A DNA stretch of 64,000 nucleotides from Cytobacillus oceanisediminis (GCF_007830235.1 NZ_VLKI01000001.1:428464-492463); one strand, 5' to 3'; shown: positions 1-8,995, counted from the first letter of the stretch. Numbers and translations are program-made. Notes: generated by a model from the sequence alone, not told the origin.

Positions 1-330
1 ATCTTTGCTCGATGACTGGATGGCCAGCCTAATATTTTCAAGGACAGTCAGCTCCGGAAAAATATTGGTGAGCTGGAAGGAGCGGCCGATGCCCCTTCTC
101 GCCCGTAATGGTACAGAGAGCTTGGTTATATTGTCTTTCTTAAAATAAATCTCTCCCTTTGTCGGGGCGATCTGGCCGCTCAGCAAGTTAAAAAGAGTGG
201 TCTTGCCCGCGCCATTTGGCCCGATGATCGAAGTCAGCTTCCCTCGCTCTATTTCCAGGTTCACATCTTTTATGACATCATGCTCGCCAAAGGAAACTGA
301 TAGGTTTTTCGTTACCAAGATATTCTCCAA
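1..330 (-). CDS. livG: Branched-chain amino acid-type ABC transporter ATPase, partial (LivG-like)
   Basis: N-terminal 110 codons of an ABC ATPase; the 3' part lies outside the window. The Walker A motif GPNGAGKTT is near residue 37, followed by FNLLSGQ and a Q-loop segment (GRSFQLTNIFPELTV) typical of the LivG family, which powers uptake of branched-chain amino acids, amides or related organic acids. The start is a TTG codon at 330 preceded by GGAGGG at good spacing; no ATG fits. It follows the binding-protein gene by 44 bases on the same strand, so the two are probably co-transcribed. The substrate is not shown by sequence; the upstream acyl-CoA ligase suggests an organic acid. Confidence 0.85.
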   Translation of the reverse strand, partial: MENILVTKNLSVSFGEHDVIKDVNLEIERGKLTSIIGPNGAGKTTLFNLLSGQIAPTKGEIYFKKDNITKLSVPLRARRGIGRSFQLTNIFPELTVLENIRLAIQSSSKD

Positions 331-374
331 CTTGGCGATCCCTCCTAATGGTATGTCTAACTATTCTGACATTT

Positions 375-1589
375 TTATTTGCCATTTCTGATTGGCGGCT
401 CGGTTTCTTCCATATTCAATTCCCTGATCAGCACCGGTACCGGATGATCCTCACCTTCCTGTTCCTCCAGGGTTACTGCATACAGGGACTGCAATGCCTG
501 ATGATCCTCAGCCCGGAACTTCATCGTTCCTTTCGGTGTCTCAAACTCCATGTTTTCCATTGTGGTGATCAGGCCGTCCACTTCTTTATCACCTTCTGTT
601 TTCTTCAGGGCCTCCACAATGGAGATGGCAGCTGTCATTCCGCCGGCTGTAAACAGGTCGGGAATCTCACCGTCAAACTTTTTCTTATGCTCTTCCACCA
701 GCCAGTCGTTCACTTCATTATCCGGCAGGGTGTGATAGTAAATGGAAAAGCCGCTCATGCCAATCAGAGAATCCATCGTCTTTAAGGAGGCAATATCCTG
801 CGCAGCAGTGGAAATTTTTATTCCCTGCTCCTCCAGCTGCATATCCTTTAACTGTTTCCATGGGGCATTGGATCCTGCCCAGACGATATAAAGGTAATCC
901 GGCTTTTCATTTATGATGCTTTGAATATTCGCTGTGAAATCAGTGGAATTCGGGTCTGCATACTGTTCATTCACAATGGTGGCACCAAGCTTCTCGGCAC
1001 CTTCTTTAAATGCCGCGATTCCTTCCCGGCCATACGCATTATCCTGTGCGAAGGTCGCGATTTTGACATCTTTTTCAGCGATTGCAGCTGCACCGGCAAC
1101 GGCATCCTGAGATGAATTTCTTCCAGTCCTGAAGATATACTTGTTCCAGTTCTGGCCGGTGATGCTATCAGCAACCGCAGGCTCCACCACCATAATTTTT
1201 TCGTATTCTTCAGCGAGCGGCAAAACGGCCAGTGTGTCACCAGAGCTTGATGAACCCACTAAGAAATCTACTTCATCCTCTTCCAGAAGCTTGGTTGCTT
1301 TTCTTACGGCCACATCAGGCTTTGTTTCCGTATCTTCCACTATGAACTCAACCTTTTTGCCCGCTACTTCATTGGATCCCTCGGTTGCATAATCGAGTCC
1401 CAGTTCAAATCCTGCAACTGTTTGCTTTCCATAGGTCTCGAGAGGACCCGTTAAGGAGGCTAGAACACCAATTTTAACCGTTTCTTCTTCTGAACTTGCT
1501 GTGTCTCCGGAACATCCGGAAGTAATGATAAGAGTGAGTGCAGTTCCAAGCATTAATAGTGATTTAAAGCCGTTTAACTTGAATTTCAT
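375..1589 (-). CDS. ABC transporter substrate-binding lipoprotein (LivJ/AmiC-like)
   Basis: Predicted 404-residue lipoprotein that would sit on the outer face of the membrane and deliver ligand to the Liv-type permease. The N terminus has a basic stretch, a hydrophobic segment and the lipobox ITSGC. The mature part begins VKIGVLASLTGPLETYG, the usual opening of type 1 periplasmic binding proteins of the Leu/Ile/Val family. I chose the ATG at 1589 because AGGGGG lies eight bases upstream; an in-frame ATG at 1610 adds seven unsupported residues. It lies between the KAS III-like gene and the LivG-like ATPase. The ligand is unknown; family members bind amino acids, amides or aromatic acids. Confidence 0.88.
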   Translation of the reverse strand: MKFKLNGFKSLLMLGTALTLIITSGCSGDTASSEEETVKIGVLASLTGPLETYGKQTVAGFELGLDYATEGSNEVAGKKVEFIVEDTETKPDVAVRKATKLLEEDEVDFLVGSSSSGDTLAVLPLAEEYEKIMVVEPAVADSITGQNWNKYIFRTGRNSSQDAVAGAAAIAEKDVKIATFAQDNAYGREGIAAFKEGAEKLGATIVNEQYADPNSTDFTANIQSIINEKPDYLYIVWAGSNAPWKQLKDMQLEEQGIKISTAAQDIASLKTMDSLIGMSGFSIYYHTLPDNEVNDWLVEEHKKKFDGEIPDLFTAGGMTAAISIVEALKKTEGDKEVDGLITTMENMEFETPKGTMKFRAEDHQALQSLYAVTLEEQEGEDHPVPVLIRELNMEETEPPIRNGK

Positions 1590-1660
1590 AGCCATTCCCC
1601 CTATTTTCATTTTCTTTCGGCCATGTAAAATCTTGCTGCTTATCTATGAATCCTTCTAAT

Positions 1661-2659
1661 TCATTTCCACTTCACAACCGTCGCAGCCCACGTATACCCA
1701 GTTCCCGCACTGACTGCAACCGCAATATCCCCTGGATTCAAAAGTCTGCGTTCCTGGGCAAAATGCAGCCCAATGCATGGGTCAAGTGAAGACATGTGGC
1801 CGTGGTGATTTAAGTAAATTGCTTTTTCTTCCGGAAGTTCGAGTGATTGTAAGAGTTCTTTGAACATGGAACGTTTTGTGTGCAGTGGCAATAGGAGTTT
1901 CATATCTTGAGGAGTATAACCGCTTCTATGGAGTGCTTCGCGAACTACATGTTCAAAATTTGCAATCGATACAGGATCGAGTCTTTCCTTCATGGACTGC
2001 GGATCCTTCACATCAATATAATGAAGGTTTTTTTCAACGGTTTCGCGGCTGGCAAAATGCTTGGACCCACCTGCAGGTGTTCGGACATCATCATGGAAGG
2101 ATCCGTCTGTCAGGATGGCACTTTGGAGTATTTCACTATGCGAGGAATCCCTTGTGATCAGTGCAGCCGTTCCGCCATCTGCAAAGTTGAACATGAAGCG
2201 CGAGCGCGGGTTCGCATAATCGATAATTTGTGATTCCTTGCATCCCCCAACAAGCAGGATGTTTTGGATCGAATGGTCTGATGCAATCATGTCTTTTGCT
2301 ACCTTCAAAGCAATCGGAAAGCAGGAGCTGACATTCATGATTTCAAACGCATAGGCATTTTTCGCCCCTAATTCATGCTGGATTTTCGGAGCACTGGACC
2401 AGACATAATAATCCTTATGAGGACTGCCAAAATAAATCACGACATCAATGGACAGCGGGTCAATCCCTTCGATCGCCTGCCTTCCCGCAGCAATGGCCAA
2501 GTCGGAGGCATGGAGGCTATCATCTGCAACATGCTTCTGGACCAAACCGAACTTGCCGATAATCACCTCTTCAGGTATCCCTGTCTTTACTGCAAGATCG
2601 GCTGCCGTTTCGATTCCAGGAGGGAAAAATACACCTGTTGCTTTAATGCCAATTCCCAT
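1661..2659 (-). CDS. 3-oxoacyl-ACP synthase III-like thiolase-fold enzyme
   Basis: 332-residue thiolase-fold condensing enzyme like FabH (KAS III). The catalytic cysteine is Cys113 in NVSSCFPIAL and a catalytic histidine is His260 in LLLPLHTKRS. Where FabH has Asn in the GNTSA motif, this protein reads GHMSS, so the third position is His288. This separates it from housekeeping FabH and suggests a specialised acyl-CoA condensing or transferring role. The start ATG overlaps the stop of the MaoC gene by one base (TGATG), preceded by GGAGGGG, so translation is probably coupled. It sits in an operon with an acyl-CoA ligase and hydratase. The true reaction cannot be deduced from sequence. Confidence 0.8.
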   Translation of the reverse strand: MGIGIKATGVFFPPGIETAADLAVKTGIPEEVIIGKFGLVQKHVADDSLHASDLAIAAGRQAIEGIDPLSIDVVIYFGSPHKDYYVWSSAPKIQHELGAKNAYAFEIMNVSSCFPIALKVAKDMIASDHSIQNILLVGGCKESQIIDYANPRSRFMFNFADGGTAALITRDSSHSEILQSAILTDGSFHDDVRTPAGGSKHFASRETVEKNLHYIDVKDPQSMKERLDPVSIANFEHVVREALHRSGYTPQDMKLLLPLHTKRSMFKELLQSLELPEEKAIYLNHHGHMSSLDPCIGLHFAQERRLLNPGDIAVAVSAGTGYTWAATVVKWK

Positions 2660-3075
2660 CAGATTACCCCTCCCTCTTCAGGCACCATCATCTTGGCCGT
2701 GCCTGTCAAAACTTTTGTTCCATCCTGATTGAAGCACTCGGTCAGCAAAGTCAGTATTCGCCTTTTGCTGTCAATCTCCTGAACCGTTCCTTGTGCGGTA
2801 ATCGTATCGCCTATAAAAACGGGCGCCTTAAACCGGATGGTCTGTTCAACATAAATGGATCCTTTTCCTGGCAGATGCACACCCAATAGCTGGGATAATA
2901 GACTGGATGTTAAGAGACCATGTGCTATGCGCTTTTTAAATCTCGTTTTTTTGGCGTATTCCCCGTCTATGTGGACCGGGTTAAAATCTCCGCTCATCCC
3001 TGCAAACATTACAAAATCTGTTTCTGTAATGGTTTTGCTGCAGGATGCCTGCTGGCCGACACTATAACTGATCAC
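2659..3075 (-). CDS. MaoC-family (R)-specific enoyl-CoA hydratase-like protein
   Basis: 138-residue single hot-dog domain protein of the MaoC/PhaJ family, which hydrates trans-2-enoyl-CoA. The hydratase 2 motif is clear: GDFNPVHIDGEYAKK followed by AHGLLTSS, with the expected Asp and His catalytic residues. The start is GTG at 3075 with AAGGTG just upstream; it begins four bases after the ligase stop codon. Its stop overlaps the KAS III-like start. Tight spacing on both sides marks an operon in which an acid is activated, hydrated and condensed or cleaved. Confidence 0.88.
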   Translation of the reverse strand: MISYSVGQQASCSKTITETDFVMFAGMSGDFNPVHIDGEYAKKTRFKKRIAHGLLTSSLLSQLLGVHLPGKGSIYVEQTIRFKAPVFIGDTITAQGTVQEIDSKRRILTLLTECFNQDGTKVLTGTAKMMVPEEGGVI

Positions 3076-3079
3076 CTTT

Positions 3080-4561
3080 TCACCTTCTTACTAAAAGTTG
3101 TGTTTTCTGTATTTTTCCCGTGGCATTTTTCGGGAGCTCGTTTAAAAATGTTACCTTCTTGGGAATCTTATATTTTGCAAGATTCCCGTGACAGTGTTGA
3201 ACAACATCATCTTCAGTTAAAGCGCTTCCATTTTCTTTTACGATAAACGCTTCAGGCACTTCGCCCCAAAGTGGATCAGCATTCCCAACCACTGCAACCT
3301 CAGCAACTTCTTTTAATTGACTGATCACTTGCTCCACTTCAAGCGGATAGATATTTTCCCCGCCGGAAATAATCATTTCTTTCTTCCTGCCTACAATGAA
3401 AAGAAACCCTTCATCATCCGTCCTGGCTAGATCCCCTGTGAGGAGCCATCCATCTTTCAATGCTTCTACAGTGGCATCAGGCCTGTTCCAATATTCCTTC
3501 ATAATATTTGGCCCCCTCACCGCAAGCTCGCCAACTTCACCTTTTGCAGCAGCTTTGCCCTTTGAATCTATCAGCTTATATTCAGAAAATAACACCGGCT
3601 TGCCGATCGATCCTCTTTTCCTCGGTGCGTCTTCTTTTGTGAGCATAAATAGAGTAGGAGACGTCTCCGTCATTCCAAAGCCCTGGCCAAAAAGAAACCC
3701 TCTATCAAAATAGGCATCTATTAATTCACGCGGACATGGGGCTCCTCCATTAAAGAACCAGCGGACCGTGCTTAAATCAGCCGTCTTGAATGATGTGCTT
3801 GTCAGCAGTGCCTGATGAATGGTCGGAACCCCCATCACAATGGTCACCTTATGCTTTTCAATCATCGCGAGCGCTTTTTCAGGCTCAAACTTGCCGGGAA
3901 TGACAATCGTTCCGCCAGAAAATAACGATGGGAAAGCAAACAGCCCGATTCCCCCAATATGAAACAGCGGTAGCAGCACGATGCAGCGATCCTCTGACGT
4001 TAAATCGATCGCAAGCTTGTTATTCACTGCATTCCAGAACATATTGCTCTGTGTCAGCACGGCTCCTTTCGGTTTGCCGGTGGTCCCGGAGGTGTAGCAG
4101 ATAATGTATGGAGCTTCCTCGTCAATTGGATTCTCATACGTAAAGCTTGTTTGAGTTCCCTGGCATAAATCCTCCATAAACTCCATAGATTCTAATTCGC
4201 TTTGTTCAAAAAGGGAGGCTGCAAACTCTGCATTTTCTTTTTCGGCAAAGATAAGCTTTGAGCCACTGTCGTTGAGCTGAAAAATAAGTTCCTTTGCACT
4301 TAGCCGAATATTGAGTGGGACGGCCACACATTCTGCCTTTGCAATGGCAAATAGAAGGACTATGTATTCAATCCGGTTGTGCGACAGAATGGCGATGCGT
4401 TCCCCTTTTCTTCCCTGCAGCATTTCATGAATTTTCACAGCAGCTGAATCGATCAATTTATCCAGCTGCCTGTAGGACACCTTTTCGTTATCTGTTATGA
4501 CTGCTGTTCGATCTGGATGTGTGTATGCCCATTTCTGAATCCAATAGGCAATCCCTTTCAT
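3080..4561 (-). CDS. Acyl-CoA synthetase (AMP-forming, ANL superfamily)
   Basis: 493-residue adenylate-forming ligase that would convert a carboxylic acid, ATP and CoA to acyl-CoA. All ANL core motifs are visible: the P-loop YTSGTTGKPKGAVLT, the GFGMTETSP adenine-binding motif, the hinge GWLLTGDLARTDDEGF with GRKKEMI, and the catalytic lysine in PKNATGKIQK near the C terminus. Length is close to MenE and medium-chain ligases. The start ATG has GAGGGGG at good spacing. It follows the TetR gene by 14 bases. The acid substrate is not identifiable; the linked Liv-type transporter hints that it is imported. Confidence 0.9.
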   Translation of the reverse strand: MKGIAYWIQKWAYTHPDRTAVITDNEKVSYRQLDKLIDSAAVKIHEMLQGRKGERIAILSHNRIEYIVLLFAIAKAECVAVPLNIRLSAKELIFQLNDSGSKLIFAEKENAEFAASLFEQSELESMEFMEDLCQGTQTSFTYENPIDEEAPYIICYTSGTTGKPKGAVLTQSNMFWNAVNNKLAIDLTSEDRCIVLLPLFHIGGIGLFAFPSLFSGGTIVIPGKFEPEKALAMIEKHKVTIVMGVPTIHQALLTSTSFKTADLSTVRWFFNGGAPCPRELIDAYFDRGFLFGQGFGMTETSPTLFMLTKEDAPRKRGSIGKPVLFSEYKLIDSKGKAAAKGEVGELAVRGPNIMKEYWNRPDATVEALKDGWLLTGDLARTDDEGFLFIVGRKKEMIISGGENIYPLEVEQVISQLKEVAEVAVVGNADPLWGEVPEAFIVKENGSALTEDDVVQHCHGNLAKYKIPKKVTFLNELPKNATGKIQKTQLLVRR

Positions 4562-4575
4562 CGAACTCCCCCTCT

Positions 4576-5178
4576 TTACTTTTTTAACCCCTGGAAGATG
4601 AGTGTCATCGCAGCATCAAATGCTTCTTCAGGAACTTCTTTCTTTTCCCAATACACCCATCTCATTCCCAGGAACTGTCCTATCGACATCAGGCAGTATG
4701 CAACAGTCTCCTGGTCAAGGTCTTTAAATTCACCAGCCTCAATTCCTTGGGATAAACTTTTTAAGAATCCATTGGCTAGCTTTCCGTAATACCAGCGGAA
4801 TAGCTCCTGATCCACCACAACCGCCTGCTGGACGATACTGTATAAATTGGGATGATTTTTTACCCAGCTGAAGAAGGCGAAGAAGCCATTTCGCTGAGCT
4901 TCCTCAAATGATGAGCTTCCTTCCATTCCTTCTTTAATCGCAATGCGCAGATCCCGGCTATAGCTCCGGATTAATTCATCATAAATATCTTTCTTTGAAG
5001 GAAAATAATTATAAAACGTTCCCTGAGCAACCTTCGCTTCTTGTGAAATATTGACGATGGACGTTTCAAAATACCCTTTCTGGCCAAAAACCGCCTCAGC
5101 TGCCCTTAATAGCTTTTCACGTGTTTCGATTCCTCTTGGGGTTAGTTCTTTTTCCTCAGTCACATTCTTAATTGACAC
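4576..5178 (-). CDS. TetR/AcrR family transcriptional regulator
   Basis: About 200 residues with an N-terminal helix-turn-helix (TREKLLRAAEAVFGQKGY, then VAQGTFYNYFPSKKDI) that is diagnostic of TetR repressors; the C-terminal helical domain should bind a ligand, perhaps an acyl-CoA as in Bacillus FadR. An in-frame GTG at 5187 would overlap the ribosome site; I prefer GTG at 5178, eight bases after GAGAGG. It is the first gene of the operon with the acyl-CoA ligase, MaoC and KAS III-like genes and probably controls it. A perfect inverted repeat lies just upstream. Confidence 0.88.
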   Translation of the reverse strand: MSIKNVTEEKELTPRGIETREKLLRAAEAVFGQKGYFETSIVNISQEAKVAQGTFYNYFPSKKDIYDELIRSYSRDLRIAIKEGMEGSSSFEEAQRNGFFAFFSWVKNHPNLYSIVQQAVVVDQELFRWYYGKLANGFLKSLSQGIEAGEFKDLDQETVAYCLMSIGQFLGMRWVYWEKKEVPEEAFDAAMTLIFQGLKK

Positions 5179-5230
5179 CTGAATCACCTCTCAACTTTAT
5201 TATAAATAATATTCTAAAAATTACAACAGT

Positions 5231-5276
5231 ATTTTAAAAATAAAATGTAGAGTGAAAATATACTTATTTTTAAAAT
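5231..5276. promoter_or_regulatory. Perfect 13-bp inverted repeat, candidate TetR operator
   Basis: ATTTTAAAAATAA at 5231-5243 and its exact reverse complement at 5264-5276, separated by 20 bases, lie just upstream of the TetR gene. A related AT-rich box (ATTCTAAAAAT) is nearer the start codon. Inferred autoregulatory operator region; AT-rich composition makes chance similarity possible. Confidence 0.45.
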
Positions 5277-5282
5277 CCAACT

Positions 5283-5315
5283 AGAAAAACCCCGTGCTAT
5301 ATTTATGACGGGGTT
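5283..5315 (-). terminator. Intrinsic terminator after vgb
   Basis: Eight-base-pair stem AACCCCGT/ACGGGGTT (5288-5295 and 5308-5315) followed on the minus strand by a T-run. It lies 57 bases after the lyase stop codon. Confidence 0.85.
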
Positions 5316-5371
5316 CAATACTCTTTTAAAGGATTTCTATTATCCTCAAAAATAATATTTTGATTTTATAA

Positions 5372-6268
5372 TTAATTATCATTAATTAAAGTTAATTTTC
5401 CAATCTTGTCGCACTCCATTGCAAACCAAATGGTTTTACCATCAATGCTCGAAATACCATGCGGTTCTGCATTTTGAGTTTGTATGGGATATTCCACAAT
5501 GATTTTATTGCCTGTAAGCCTTCCAATCTTATTTGCTCCCCACTCCGTGAACCATAAATCATTTACTGCCCCAGCTGTGATTGCATGCGGCCGGGCGTTC
5601 GGGGTTGGAATTTCGTATTCAGTTATTTCTCCAGATGTAGTAATGCGTCCTACTTTATTTCCGATAATCTCTACAAACCAGAGTGCACCATCGTTTCCTT
5701 TTGTAATCCCAACCGGTCCAGATGCTGGTGTAGGAATTTTAAACTCTGTAACTTCTCCATTTTCCGTAATTCTTCCGATCGCATTATTTTGGTTTTCTGT
5801 GAACCAGAGGGCATGATCAGATCCCATAGCAATAAATGAAGGATAAGAACCTTGACTAGGAACCTCGTATTCATGGATTGTACCGTCGTCCTTAATCCGC
5901 CCTATACGGTTTCCATTCATTTCTGTAAACCAAATATCCCCATTTGGCCCTTCTGCAATGCCATAGGGTGCTGAATTTGGGTTGGGTAATGTATATTCAA
6001 GAATAGTGCCCTCTATTGTGAGCCTCCCAATTTTGTTGGCTGCAATCTCAGTAAACCAGACTTCTCCTTTTGACGATACAATTAAACACATGACTTTTGC
6101 ATCCGGTGTCGGCAATGAGTACTCTGTAATTTCTCCGCCAAAATGGATGCAGCTTATCTTATTTGCTTTATGCTGTGTAAACCAGACTTCTCCCTTATCT
6201 GAAACGGCTATTCCGTATGGCCCTGTTTCTTTGCTGGCCAGATTTAATTCTTGCAATTTATATTCCAT
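5372..6268 (-). CDS. vgb: Virginiamycin B lyase (streptogramin B resistance)
   Basis: 298-residue seven-bladed beta-propeller with repeated LWFTE..GNKIGRIT-type blades. Vgb linearises type B streptogramins by cleaving the ester bond in a Mg-dependent elimination. Residues known to matter in staphylococcal Vgb fall at matching positions: Tyr18, His228, Glu268, His270 and an acidic residue at 285 (284 in Vgb). Length also matches (299 in Vgb). This separates it from general NHL proteins. The start ATG has CGGAGGG. It is monocistronic, with its own promoter, a leader terminator and a 3' terminator. Probably an intrinsic resistance gene. Confidence 0.88.
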   Translation of the reverse strand: MEYKLQELNLASKETGPYGIAVSDKGEVWFTQHKANKISCIHFGGEITEYSLPTPDAKVMCLIVSSKGEVWFTEIAANKIGRLTIEGTILEYTLPNPNSAPYGIAEGPNGDIWFTEMNGNRIGRIKDDGTIHEYEVPSQGSYPSFIAMGSDHALWFTENQNNAIGRITENGEVTEFKIPTPASGPVGITKGNDGALWFVEIIGNKVGRITTSGEITEYEIPTPNARPHAITAGAVNDLWFTEWGANKIGRLTGNKIIVEYPIQTQNAEPHGISSIDGKTIWFAMECDKIGKLTLINDN

Positions 6269-6301
6269 TCAATTCCCTCCGATAACTTAAAATAAATTTC
6301 C

Positions 6302-6344
6302 AAAACAAAAATAGCCTCCTATCTCGTTTTCTGAGACTGGAGGC
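6302..6344 (-). promoter_or_regulatory. Leader terminator/attenuator upstream of vgb
   Basis: Between promoter and start codon the transcript holds a hairpin with arms GCCTCC and GGAGGC plus an inner TCTC/GAGA pairing, followed by TATTTTTGTTTT. This has the form of an intrinsic terminator in the 5' leader, about 34 bases before the gene. The 3' arm contains AGGAGG followed six bases later by a TTG that opens a short reading frame overlapping the vgb start. Terminator structure is seen; antibiotic-controlled attenuation is inferred from similar leaders of other resistance genes. Confidence 0.65.
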
Positions 6345-6379
6345 AATGCAGCACAAAATAGACTTAAATAGACTTGTCG

Positions 6380-6406
6380 ATTATAACAGTCTTTTATTAA
6401 AGTCAA
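6380..6406 (-). promoter_or_regulatory. Sigma-A-type promoter of vgb
   Basis: On the minus strand TTGACT and TATAAT are spaced 15 bases apart with an extended -10 (TGTTATAAT). It places transcription start about 105 bases before the vgb ATG, upstream of the leader hairpin. Confidence 0.65.
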
Positions 6407-6881
6407 AAAGCACTTTACATTAATCCTATCTCAGAAAAACAATCGATAATAAATAAAGTCCATTCCAAAACCATTTTGAAACTGAACCTGAGGCTAAAAT
6501 ATCGATTTCTTCTAAAGGTAGGATTATATGATCATGTGCTTTCATTCACCCTTTCGATCCTTGATTATTTTAACTGTAAGATATTTATTAGGTGAAGTCA
6601 AATGATGCTTGATCAAGTTGGGAGCTTTCCTTTGGAAAAACTGGCATGTGATTTCATTAGGTACAAGAAGTGCAAAACAGATCAAGTTTTTCACGAAAAT
6701 AATGATTTATATATATCGATCTATTATTATATTTATCAGTCATAAATGTACTCAAAGTCAGAAAAAGTTGCCGCAACGATTAGTTTGACAGAATATTAAG
6801 AAACATTCCAGCAACCTTCTTTTGTAGCAGTATTTAATTATATAATAGTATTTTGCGAACGGGGGGACAGGCCTCCATGTT
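6407..6881. other. Intergenic stretch with no recognised feature
   Basis: AT-rich sequence between the vgb promoter and the end of the LysM protein gene. I see no supported reading frame, strong hairpin or repeat here. Confidence 0.5.
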
Positions 6882-8699
6882 CTATAAAAAGGTTAAACTT
6901 GAAGCTATCTCCTTCAAATGCGGTTGGTCCACCCATAAGATGAAGTAATTGTAAGTTTCTCCTTGTATGGTAATGGGAGTTGGATACCTTACGATTAAAG
7001 CGGATTGATTCAACATTTCTGCTGACTGGTCCGGAGAGGGTAAAATGTAGCAAGCTTCCTGGTTTTGAACTCGAGCCTTCAAAATGCTTGGCATGGATCC
7101 ATAGGGCCTTAATGGATGGAAAGCTTCCCCACGGCACACCTCATCCAAGTTTTCAACAGCTGAAATAGCCGATATTTGAAAAAAGCCGTCAGCACCTTCA
7201 TATCTTTCCTCGTTCACTTTTCGCCAGTTCGAAGGATATTGGAAACGAACCTTGTAGGCCGTGTTCGTATATGTCTTTTTGGTACCGTCCATAATGGAAG
7301 TTGGAGACCATTGAAGTGACTGAATGTTAACTCCTGCAATTAGTCGAATCGGGACGGGGTGTCGGAGGTCGACAGCCCACATTTCACTGGCAAATTCCTG
7401 TTCCTTGCATCCACTAAGATAGGCTACTTTTCTTCCATCTGCTGACCACGTCACAGGAGTTGCAAAACAATTGGATATAGCCCAAATTCGATCCTCTTCT
7501 CCTCGCCTCCCCACCGTTCGAACTTGTGAAAAATACCCTCTATCTTCAAAGGCAGTAGCGCTATAAGCAATTTTCAAAGAATCAGGAGACCATTTCGGAT
7601 AATAATTTTTTGCAAGGGGCCCGCCTTTTACTTCAAACACATTGCCTGTTGAAAGCTCGACGGTGTGAATGATGGAGATACTGACGCCTGGTGTTGTATA
7701 AAGGACGAAGCTTCCATCGGGTGAAAACTGGGCATTATTAAGCCGCCCTCCTGTGTTTCTTGTAATTTGCTGTTTCCCCGATCCATCGGTTTTAATTCGG
7801 AAAAGCTGACTAATTCCTGATGCATCTGGTGCCTGAAAAAGTAGTTCCCTGCCACTCGGAAACCATTGAACATCTGTTGAGTTAGGTTGTTGAATGCTTT
7901 GCGCTTGATGAGACAGGACGTTGTACAAGATAATGCGACCTTGCTTCGTATAAGCAATTTGGCTGCTGTCAGGCGACCAATCCAGTTTGAATTCCGCCTC
8001 TTCTTCCATCTGGTCGATTTGAGCAATGGAACCTGCTGCAACATCAATAACATATATAATTCTGCTCTTTCCGACAAACGCAATTCTCCTGCTATTCGGT
8101 GACCATTCAGGACTTGAAAAAGAGTCACCCAATCCACTGGTGAGCTGCACGTTCTCTCCTGTCCGGGGATTATATAACCAAATATCATAATGCCCTCCCC
8201 GATCAGAAGTATAGGCAATCCGTCCTTGGCCACCAGGAGGAGCGTATGGAATCCTTATCTTCATTCCGGGAATTAGTTGTGAGGATGGAAGCTGGTTTAC
8301 AATCCGAATAAGCTCATAATTTGGCTCCCCGTTCGTTATGACATTAAAACGGACTGCAAGCTGATAAAGTGTATCCCCTGGCCGGACGATATAATATGGA
8401 ACGCCTGGCGGAACCTTTAATAATTGACCGGTCTGAATGACATAGGGTGGCTGAAGTTGATTTGCCTCGATAATCACTGAAGTCGGAACTTTGTATAATT
8501 GTGATATCCGATACACTGAATCTCCTTGCCTAACACGCACAACGTCAACACCAGGTGGAACGGACAGCTGTTGACCTATATAAATGGTGTAAGGAGGCTT
8601 CAAATTATTTGCTGCAATAAGGGTATCGCTCGGGATTTCCCATCTACTGGAAACCCCGTGCACCGTATCACCTGAACGTACGGTATAAAATGTCTGCAT
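6882..8699 (-). CDS. LysM-repeat protein with TolB/WD40-like beta-propeller
   Basis: About 605 residues. Three LysM domains occupy roughly residues 3-155 (FYTVRSGDTVHGVSSRW, VVRVRQGDSVYRIS, YYIVRPGDTLYQLA), each binding peptidoglycan or chitin-like glycans. From about 160 to 480 there are TolB-type blades (IAYTSDRGGHYDIWLYN, EWSPNSRRIAFVG, SPDGSFVLYT). A C-terminal segment of about 120 residues is unassigned. There is no signal peptide, as in several spore-associated LysM proteins, so a spore envelope location is possible but inferred. ATG at 8699 is preferred over an in-frame GTG at 8708. It is flanked by intergenic regions and appears to be a single-gene unit. Confidence 0.82.
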   Translation of the reverse strand: MQTFYTVRSGDTVHGVSSRWEIPSDTLIAANNLKPPYTIYIGQQLSVPPGVDVVRVRQGDSVYRISQLYKVPTSVIIEANQLQPPYVIQTGQLLKVPPGVPYYIVRPGDTLYQLAVRFNVITNGEPNYELIRIVNQLPSSQLIPGMKIRIPYAPPGGQGRIAYTSDRGGHYDIWLYNPRTGENVQLTSGLGDSFSSPEWSPNSRRIAFVGKSRIIYVIDVAAGSIAQIDQMEEEAEFKLDWSPDSSQIAYTKQGRIILYNVLSHQAQSIQQPNSTDVQWFPSGRELLFQAPDASGISQLFRIKTDGSGKQQITRNTGGRLNNAQFSPDGSFVLYTTPGVSISIIHTVELSTGNVFEVKGGPLAKNYYPKWSPDSLKIAYSATAFEDRGYFSQVRTVGRRGEEDRIWAISNCFATPVTWSADGRKVAYLSGCKEQEFASEMWAVDLRHPVPIRLIAGVNIQSLQWSPTSIMDGTKKTYTNTAYKVRFQYPSNWRKVNEERYEGADGFFQISAISAVENLDEVCRGEAFHPLRPYGSMPSILKARVQNQEACYILPSPDQSAEMLNQSALIVRYPTPITIQGETYNYFILWVDQPHLKEIASSLTFL

Positions 8700-8908
8700 G
8701 ATCTTCACTTCCCATAAGATAAAATTTCACGAGTAAAGTTGAGGTATTAGATGGGTACACTCTTTCTGCCCATATACTATTCAGTATGAAGTGCGAAGTT
8801 CAACGAAAACGGGGAAGAATTAGATAAAAAAGAATCTCATACTACTAAAAAAAACACTATTGCAAATCTGTATAGCATAATTTGATTCAAGAAAAGGCTG
8901 AAGGGCTT

Positions 8909-8995
8909 ATGATGAAAACAATTGGCTTGATTGGGGTCTGGGCAGGGAATCGTAATAGGAATACGACCGTTACATTTAACACTTGTGGAGGATAG
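8909..8995 (+). pseudogene. Possible truncated aspartate racemase N-terminus
   Basis: A 28-codon frame starting MMKTIGLIG, the usual first residues of Asp/Glu racemase family proteins (MKTIGLIGGMSWEST), then diverging and ending at TAG. It may be a decayed remnant; the match is only about nine residues, so chance cannot be excluded. Nothing else is recognised in 8700-9024. Confidence 0.25.
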
